From Nitrosomonas sp. Nm166 (GTDB taxonomy: Bacteria > Pseudomonadota > Gammaproteobacteria > Burkholderiales > Nitrosomonadaceae): a DNA stretch of 64,000 nt. How positions within the stretch are numbered: the stretch's first letter is position 1; every line of letters begins with the position of its first letter. Made by a program: the position numbers and the translations under genes. The notes beneath the pieces are model-generated. The model did not search any database, was not told the DNA's origin, and worked only from the letters and a program-made list of their open reading frames with translations. The stretch lies in assembly GCF_900112825.1 (NCBI RefSeq), contig NZ_FONE01000009.1, positions 20,567-84,566 on the forward strand, read 5' to 3'. Below, one piece after another: positions 58,746 through 64,000 of the stretch.

Positions 58746-60107
58746 ATGTTGAAATCACCAGAACTTTTACTTCCTGCCGGTTCCCTGGAAAAAATGCGTA
58801 TTGCCTATGCATTTGGCGCTGACGCAGTGTATGCGGGACAGCCACGCTATTCGCTACGGGCAAGAAACAACGAATTTGCCCTGGAGCAACTTAAAACAGG
58901 TATTACGGAAGCACATGCGTTGGGGAAAAAATTTTTCGTTGCCAGCAACATCATGCCGCATAACGCCAAAGTCAAGACATATCTGGATGATATGGCACCG
59001 GTCATTGCCATGAAGCCCGATGCGCTGATTATGGCGGATCCAGGGTTGATTATGATGGTGCGCGAGAAATGGCCGGATGTACCGATCCATCTGTCGGTGC
59101 AGGCCAATACGGTCAATTATATGGGCGTCAAATTCTGGCAGAAAATCGGCTTGACGCGTGTCATTTTATCGCGTGAATTATCGCTGGATGAAGTGGCGCA
59201 AATCCGCGATTACTGCCCCGGCATGGAGCTGGAGGTTTTCGTGCATGGGGCGCTGTGCATCGCTTATTCCGGGCGCTGCCTGCTATCGGGATATTTCAAT
59301 CACCGCGATCCGAACCAGGGCACTTGCACCAATTCATGTCGATGGGATTATAAAGTCAAAGCTGCTGCAGAAAATTCGAGTGGCGATATTCAGGCAATAG
59401 AAAAAATCGATTTTGATTTCAATCAGGAAATGATGCAATCATCTGAGATGACAGGCGGGTGTGAGTCGATCACTCGACATCCGGCGGCTGACCAGGTATA
59501 TCTGATCGAAGAGAAAGAACGGCCGGGTCAGTTAATGCCGATCATGGAAGACGAGCACGGTACATACATCATGAATTCCAAGGATCTGCGTGCGGTCGAG
59601 CATGTCGAGCGTTTGGTCAGGATCGGCGTGGATTCATTGAAAATAGAAGGTCGTACCAAATCTTTGTATTACGTGGCACGCACCGCACAGGTTTATCGCA
59701 AGGCGATTGATGATGCCGTGTCAAACAAACCGTTTGATCCCACCCTGTTGGGTGAACTGGAAGGTCTTGCAAATCGTGGTTACACCAGCGGTTTTTATCA
59801 GCGGCACAGTACGCATGAAACACAAAACTATCTGCGCGGACATTCCGAGTCCAACCGCAGTCAGTATGTTGGCGATATCACCAGCTTCGATGCGGCCAGC
59901 GGCATGGCGGAAATATTGGTGAAAAACCGTTTTCAAGTTGGCGACCGACTTGAAATCATTCATCCGACCGGCAACCAGGTAGTTGAATTATCGAGCATGG
60001 TGGATGTCACGGGACAACCAGTGCAGGTTGCACCCGGCAGTGGCCACCGCGTCAAAATACCACTACCCAAAAATGTTGAGAATGCATTTGTCGCCAGATT
60101 TTTCTAA
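58746..60107 (+). CDS. trhP: tRNA hydroxylation protein P (U32 peptidase-like, YegQ)
   Basis: 453 residues, the same length class as E. coli YegQ. The U32 signature is EVFVHGALCIAYSGRCLLSG, followed by GTCTNSCRWDY; these cysteines with others are probable iron-sulfur ligands. The C-terminal domain (YVGDITSFDAASGMAEILVK) is the U32 C-terminal barrel. It is needed for prephenate-dependent 5-hydroxyuridine formation at tRNA position 34. Divergent from dnaE, with only 60 bp between starts; the stop is 3 bp from the convergent YheT gene. Confidence 0.92.
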   Translation: MLKSPELLLPAGSLEKMRIAYAFGADAVYAGQPRYSLRARNNEFALEQLKTGITEAHALGKKFFVASNIMPHNAKVKTYLDDMAPVIAMKPDALIMADPGLIMMVREKWPDVPIHLSVQANTVNYMGVKFWQKIGLTRVILSRELSLDEVAQIRDYCPGMELEVFVHGALCIAYSGRCLLSGYFNHRDPNQGTCTNSCRWDYKVKAAAENSSGDIQAIEKIDFDFNQEMMQSSEMTGGCESITRHPAADQVYLIEEKERPGQLMPIMEDEHGTYIMNSKDLRAVEHVERLVRIGVDSLKIEGRTKSLYYVARTAQVYRKAIDDAVSNKPFDPTLLGELEGLANRGYTSGFYQRHSTHETQNYLRGHSESNRSQYVGDITSFDAASGMAEILVKNRFQVGDRLEIIHPTGNQVVELSSMVDVTGQPVQVAPGSGHRVKIPLPKNVENAFVARFF

Positions 60108-60110
60108 CAG

Positions 60111-61124
60111 TTAATTTTGTCGGCAATTGTAACAAAAGAAACTGAGTATCTTTTGAGGTAGCCAATTCGAATTCCCGGGGAATCCACCTTGCATAAATCC
60201 GACGTGACCGCCTTCTTCCGGGAATTCCAGCGTGACAGCAGGCGATACCTCTTTCTGGGTAGGTAATACCGATGCCGGCATGAAAGGATCATTGCGCGCA
60301 TTGATCATTAAAGTAGGTACTTTGATACGTCCGAGCCAGGGCTTGCTGCTTGATTGTTCCCAGTATTCGTCGGTATTGCGGAAACCATGCAGGGGAGCGG
60401 TGAACAGATTGTCAAAATCATAAATCGATGTACATCTTTTGATTGCTTTTGCATCAAACAGGTCGGGAAATTGTTCCAGTTTGTCCAATGCCTTATATTT
60501 GAGCGTACTAAGAAAATGGCGGGTATAGACTTGATTAAATCCAGCATTTAATGCTGAGCCAGTAGCGGCTAAATCGAATGGGACGGATACTGTTGCAACG
60601 CCTGTTACTAATTCTTTTGCCTGCTCCCCTTTTTCGCCCAACCATTTCAATAAAGCATTACCACCTAACGATACTCCGATGACATAAACTGGCTGCGCAG
60701 TATCGACCGCCTGAGTTTGATGTACGATACGCCGCAGCATCCAGTCAATCTCAGCGGAATCTCCAGCGTGATAAGCGCGAGACAGTCGATTCGGCACGCC
60801 GGAACATCCGCGGAAATGAATAACGACGCTACGCCAGTTATAATTTTTTAAGCGATTGGTGATACTGAGAATATAATGGCTGGACGATCCACCTTCCAGG
60901 CCATGAAAAAATACTACCAATGGTGAATCGGTAGATCCATCGGTCCAATCTACATCAACAAAGTCCCCGTCATCGAGTTCCCAACGTTCGCGCCGGTAAT
61001 GAAAGAGTTGGTCGGGTTTGTAAAAATAGGGATAGAGTGTTTGCATGTTGCCGCCAGGCAGCCAGGATGGCGCTGCATAGGGCGTTGTATAGAATGGAAT
61101 GGTTATATTTGATGAAGCTGACAT
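60111..61124 (-). CDS. YheT-type alpha/beta hydrolase
   Basis: 337 residues. The start AAPSWLPGGNMQTLYPYF, the oxyanion motif FFHGLEGGSSSHY, the nucleophile elbow GVSLGGNALLKWLGE, and a C-terminal NARNDPFMP and EEGGHVGFM with the Asp and His are all typical of the YheT/EMB8 family. Some relatives act on esters or lipids; the substrate here is unknown. Confidence 0.9.
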   Translation of the reverse strand: MSASSNITIPFYTTPYAAPSWLPGGNMQTLYPYFYKPDQLFHYRRERWELDDGDFVDVDWTDGSTDSPLVVFFHGLEGGSSSHYILSITNRLKNYNWRSVVIHFRGCSGVPNRLSRAYHAGDSAEIDWMLRRIVHQTQAVDTAQPVYVIGVSLGGNALLKWLGEKGEQAKELVTGVATVSVPFDLAATGSALNAGFNQVYTRHFLSTLKYKALDKLEQFPDLFDAKAIKRCTSIYDFDNLFTAPLHGFRNTDEYWEQSSSKPWLGRIKVPTLMINARNDPFMPASVLPTQKEVSPAVTLEFPEEGGHVGFMQGGFPGNSNWLPQKILSFFCYNCRQN

Positions 61125-61414
61125 ATTCTCTCTTTCTTAAGCGATTAGTTAATATTTAAAATCGATTATCCATGAATTATCGCCAGAATCATTACATTAC
61201 TGCTGATCCAAAAGCAGCCTATCATAAATTCTTTTCAAATCAAGATGTAGGATTAACGCTGATTCAGCGCCACTTCCATTGCCTGCCTGCACCAATATGA
61301 ACCTCCGGTTTCCCATACTAAAGATATTTCGATTCTTGAAACCAAATGTTTATCATGCCATAGTAATTCTGATGCGATTTGCCAGTGCTTTATTCCCTGA
61401 ATTCTAAATAATTT
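61125..61414. other. 290-bp intergenic region with a small unassigned open frame
   Basis: Lies between two minus-strand genes. A plus-strand open frame at 61172-61300 encodes 42 residues (MNYRQNHYITADPKAAYHKF...) with no detectable ribosome-binding site and no recognised relative; it may be a gene remnant. No terminator is obvious for the COX-like gene. Confidence 0.3.
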
Positions 61415-63064
61415 TCAAATACTAAATGAAACAATTAATTCCTGGTCAGAGGATATATTCCTTTTTGCTAGATCTCGCACTGAATTAGTTTCTGAAATTA
61501 ACTTTAATCCATAAGCGGTAAACGTTTTTTCATTAAAAATGTTTTTAGATAAAAGAGGGTTTGTGTATATTTGTGTAAGGGCATCATAAGCAACCATTCT
61601 ATTTAATAGCTCTCCAAATAAACTATTATTATCACGGTCCTCGGCAAATAAACCGACCAAAAACTCTACTTTCTCAATGTCTCCATAAAGTTTTCTTAAT
61701 GTAGCTTGTAATTCTTTGTCTTTTGTTAAATCATTAAAACTATTGAATCTATTAAGACTAAATTGCTCCCGATAATCATTATATGAATGAAGCCTATAAT
61801 CTCTCGACATCTTTATACTAAAATATTCAGCTTCCCATAGGAAATCAGGAGTGTTAAATAAGCCAATACGTCCAGCAGGTTGTTTTGATGCACTTGTTAT
61901 AATTGATGTCAACCCTGCCTGCTCAAATAATGCGTTATTATTTCTATACTCCTCAGCTTGATAGTTTTTTTCGTTAACCTTAATCTCATCGGGTACAAGA
62001 CCATGCCACCGATAAAGCAAATCAAATTCAAGAGTAATCCAATTAATTCGATACCAGTTTTGTTTTTCTGCAAAACCAACATCAAGATAAAAAAGCTTGC
62101 GTCCAGAAATATGATTTATGTAATCCTCAATAACTAGTTTTAAAAGAATTACAGTATTAATCATGCGAGCAGTTTGGAAAAGTCGCTCATCATCCCAAGT
62201 GGGGTTTTCTAATTTTAGCTGGTCGCATATTCTGTTGTGCTCGCGCATAAATAATGTACTTATTGCAACATACCCAACAGAAGAATTACCGCGTTCAAGG
62301 CCGGTAGCGTAAAGCTTCTCACGTCTAGATTTGTCAAAACCTTCAAGAATCTTATCAAGAAACTTATCAAGATCAATATCAATATCTCTGCTGTATAGTT
62401 TTTTATAACACTCCTTGACTTTCCATCCTCCTCTTCCATCAGATTCACACAAATAATCTAAATACTCTTCATTATTAATCATCTGGCTCTTTAGTTTTCC
62501 ATCCTTCATGGTACGAAGTAATCGACCAGTTTCTTCGGTTAGCCCATAGATCTGGCATAGATCAATATCATGATTTGAAGTATTTTTTCGTCTATCGGAA
62601 GGATCAATTCGTAAAACACTATCAGTGAACCACTGAGCAAAAAACATGAACAAGAGACTGGATCTATCTGTGATCATCGAACCTTTACGTTCAAATAATA
62701 CGGTTATTGCGCCACTTTTCTTTGCATTGCGATCATATGGAATATCGTTTGGCAAAGAGTTTGTATATGCCGGTTCGGCGGGTGGTAAGTGACGCCCAGA
62801 GAATCTCTTATTTGTTAAAGCTGGCCAGGATGTGTAGTCTGTAATTCCTTCTCCTGGATTTGGATCCGGTGACCAAAGGCTATATGGACGTGGTCTTGGT
62901 GTAGTACTTGAGGCAAGAAAATTTGTAGCAAGCCTATTTATTAGCATTCTTACATATGGAATTTTCCAAGCAAGATATAGCAATTTTGTTCCTAATATGA
63001 TCAATAATTTTCCTAAAATTGGAATACGCTTGATAAAGTTTATTATTTTATAAAGTATCTTCAT
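61415..63064 (-). CDS. Cyclooxygenase-like (animal-type) heme peroxidase
   Basis: 549 residues, no signal peptide and no EGF domain. Residues 1-55 are amphipathic, Lys/Leu/Ile-rich helices that align with the monotopic membrane-binding domain of animal prostaglandin H synthase, with KIPYVR placing Arg39 at COX Arg120. The catalytic region aligns closely: FFAQWFTD (COX FAQHFTH), KDGKLKSQMI, REHNRICDQL, RLFQTARMI, IEDYINHISG and FDLLYRWHGLVPD, where Tyr351 equals the radical Tyr385 and His354 the proximal heme ligand His388. Gln144 equals Gln203, but Asp148 replaces the distal His207, and Ala495 stands at the aspirin-acetylated Ser530. Strong GGAGA ribosome-binding site. A fatty-acid dioxygenase role is inferred; peroxidase activity is doubtful. 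Confidence 0.88.
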   Translation of the reverse strand: MKILYKIINFIKRIPILGKLLIILGTKLLYLAWKIPYVRMLINRLATNFLASSTTPRPRPYSLWSPDPNPGEGITDYTSWPALTNKRFSGRHLPPAEPAYTNSLPNDIPYDRNAKKSGAITVLFERKGSMITDRSSLLFMFFAQWFTDSVLRIDPSDRRKNTSNHDIDLCQIYGLTEETGRLLRTMKDGKLKSQMINNEEYLDYLCESDGRGGWKVKECYKKLYSRDIDIDLDKFLDKILEGFDKSRREKLYATGLERGNSSVGYVAISTLFMREHNRICDQLKLENPTWDDERLFQTARMINTVILLKLVIEDYINHISGRKLFYLDVGFAEKQNWYRINWITLEFDLLYRWHGLVPDEIKVNEKNYQAEEYRNNNALFEQAGLTSIITSASKQPAGRIGLFNTPDFLWEAEYFSIKMSRDYRLHSYNDYREQFSLNRFNSFNDLTKDKELQATLRKLYGDIEKVEFLVGLFAEDRDNNSLFGELLNRMVAYDALTQIYTNPLLSKNIFNEKTFTAYGLKLISETNSVRDLAKRNISSDQELIVSFSI

Positions 63065-63080
63065 GATTTTTCTCCTGTTT

Positions 63081-63107
63081 AAGGATTAATAATAAGGATT
63101 ATTATTG
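63081..63107. promoter_or_regulatory. Direct and inverted repeats in the COX-like/hydroxylase divergent promoter
   Basis: AAGGATTA occurs twice 13 bp apart (63081-63088 and 63094-63101), and AATAAT at 63088-63093 is inverted as ATTATT at 63098-63103. The 96-bp gap between the two divergent starts would have to hold both promoters, so this could be a shared operator. AT-rich composition makes chance matches common. Confidence 0.35.
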
Positions 63108-63160
63108 CTAGAAAAGCTATACTCCATACTTATAAATAATCACTTTTAATATTAGATACT

Positions 63161-63841
63161 ATGCTTGCTTCAAGTCAGGTATTACTAGGTATTATATTAG
63201 GATATGTATTTTTCTCAATTTTTGAGTCTATTGCTCACAAATATCTATTGCATGCTAAGAGGCGTACGCGCATCTATTGGCACAAATTAGGATATCTTGG
63301 TAAATATATAAACAACTCATGGTTTTCACACCATGTTGTTCATCACCATAAAACTTTTAGAACTAATCACGTGACTTTGTTTGATTCCAAACAGCAGGAA
63401 AAGGAATTGAATCAGTTACTAATTGAAAATAATAAAAGAGAAATTATTCATAGTAGCTATGGTCTCAGAATTGGAAATATTTACGAAAAAATACGTTATC
63501 TTTACCCTCACTTTTTATGGCTTCTTATTGTTTGTTATGCTGGTGGAGGCTATTTCACTTTGGGCATTCTCGTTCCGCTCTTTTTTTACATTTGGATTGC
63601 GGAATATGTTCACCCTTATATTCATCTACCCTATAGGAAAGCAATCGATATAGCGTCTCCTATAATGCGATTAGTAATAAAAACCAAATACTTCAAATAC
63701 CTCGCTCGGCATCATTATCTTCATCATAAGTACCTCAATTGCAATTTTAGTTTGATGCTTGGCGCAGATTGGTTCTTAGGATGCCATAGACTTCCAAATG
63801 AAATTGACCTCATTGAAATGAGTAATCTGGGTCTTGAATAA
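63161..63841 (+). CDS. Fatty acid hydroxylase / sterol desaturase superfamily membrane protein
   Basis: 226 residues with an N-terminal membrane helix (VLLGIILGYVFFSIFESIAH), a hydrophobic hairpin (about residues 120-150) and the histidine clusters of membrane di-iron enzymes: HKYLLH (26-31), HHVVHHHK, HPYIH and HHYLHHKYLN. These fit the HX3-4H, HX2-3HH and HX2HH pattern. The superfamily hydroxylates or desaturates fatty acids, sterols and carotenoids. Its own substrate is unknown; divergent pairing with the cyclooxygenase-like gene suggests an acyl lipid. Confidence 0.8.
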   Translation: MLASSQVLLGIILGYVFFSIFESIAHKYLLHAKRRTRIYWHKLGYLGKYINNSWFSHHVVHHHKTFRTNHVTLFDSKQQEKELNQLLIENNKREIIHSSYGLRIGNIYEKIRYLYPHFLWLLIVCYAGGGYFTLGILVPLFFYIWIAEYVHPYIHLPYRKAIDIASPIMRLVIKTKYFKYLARHHYLHHKYLNCNFSLMLGADWFLGCHRLPNEIDLIEMSNLGLE

Positions 63842-64000
63842 GCATTAAGCATACTGATTTGCGTGGTTAAACACCGATTAGTTTAAAATCTCTTGTTGTT
63901 TTAGCCTGGATATTGCACGAGCATCAAAAATAAGAGCGAATTTGCCAGAGATTCATTTTTCAAGGGGGATAAATCGAGTTTCTATTCAGAATTTATTGTT
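63842..64000. other. Right-edge sequence without a recognised gene
   Basis: An open plus-strand frame from about 63880 runs off the edge and includes SLDIARASKIRANLPEIHF, but has no start codon in a sensible place. It may be a gene fragment; the window ends before this can be judged. Confidence 0.2.

Noticed and set aside
61415..63064. Annotating the COX-like protein as a standard peroxidase or catalase
   Set aside because: It lacks the distal His needed for peroxide chemistry and aligns with cyclooxygenases over nearly its full length, including the membrane domain.

Overview
The window looks like chromosome from a betaproteobacterium, most probably a Nitrosomonas-type ammonia oxidiser. This rests on protein character and on gene neighbourhoods (ilvB-ilvH-ilvC-psd-pssA-leuA; hfq-hflX-hflK-hflC-DUF2065-hisZ-purA; hom-thrC next to sdhB-sdhE-gltA-sucA-sucB). 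No amo or hao gene lies in the window, so the genus is an inference. The DNA is moderately AT-rich, most genes are conserved housekeeping genes in short operons, and there is no rRNA, tRNA, CRISPR array or complete prophage that I can see.

Layout. 0-5 kb: the 3' end of an unknown gene, then a 1,556-residue secreted RTX protein with a DUF4347 head and two blocks of exactly seven 55-residue repeats. 5-12 kb: assimilatory sulfate reduction (cysH), a proline iminopeptidase, a small coiled-coil protein overlapping a patatin lipase, a TerC-family transporter, a universal stress protein and a GAF-fused PilB/GspE ATPase. 12-14 kb: an accessory patch with a toxin-antitoxin locus whose toxin is frameshifted, a REP-associated transposase (RAYT) with GTAG-REP hairpins, and a type IV pilin with a sigma-54-like promoter. 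14-27 kb: glnE, a nitrilase-fold amidase, tldD, the branched-chain amino-acid and phosphatidylethanolamine genes, leuA and a TlpA thioredoxin. 27-38 kb: lytic transglycosylase, proS, rppH, a di-heme cytochrome c peroxidase, and the hfq/hfl/hisZ/purA series.

38-43 kb holds an N-acetyltransferase, a run of small poorly known genes (exported coiled coil, exported cysteine-rich protein, DUF7220 membrane protein) and a Lon-like protease with a degenerate P-loop. 43-54 kb is amino-acid and TCA metabolism: alaA, hom, thrC, sdhB, sdhE, gltA, sucA, sucB. The sdhCDA genes and lpd are not in the cluster. 54-61 kb has an exported protein of unknown function, a truncated Mrr N-terminal domain, dnaE, trhP (yegQ) and a YheT-type hydrolase.

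The most striking part is the right end (61.4-63.8 kb): a bacterial protein closely resembling animal cyclooxygenase (prostaglandin H synthase), transcribed divergently from a membrane fatty-acid-hydroxylase-superfamily gene across 96 bp. The protein keeps the COX tyrosyl-radical Tyr, the proximal heme His and the membrane-domain Arg, but has Asp at the distal peroxidase His position. The pair suggests a small lipid-oxidation (oxylipin-like) module. That reading is inference; the residues are visible in the sequence.
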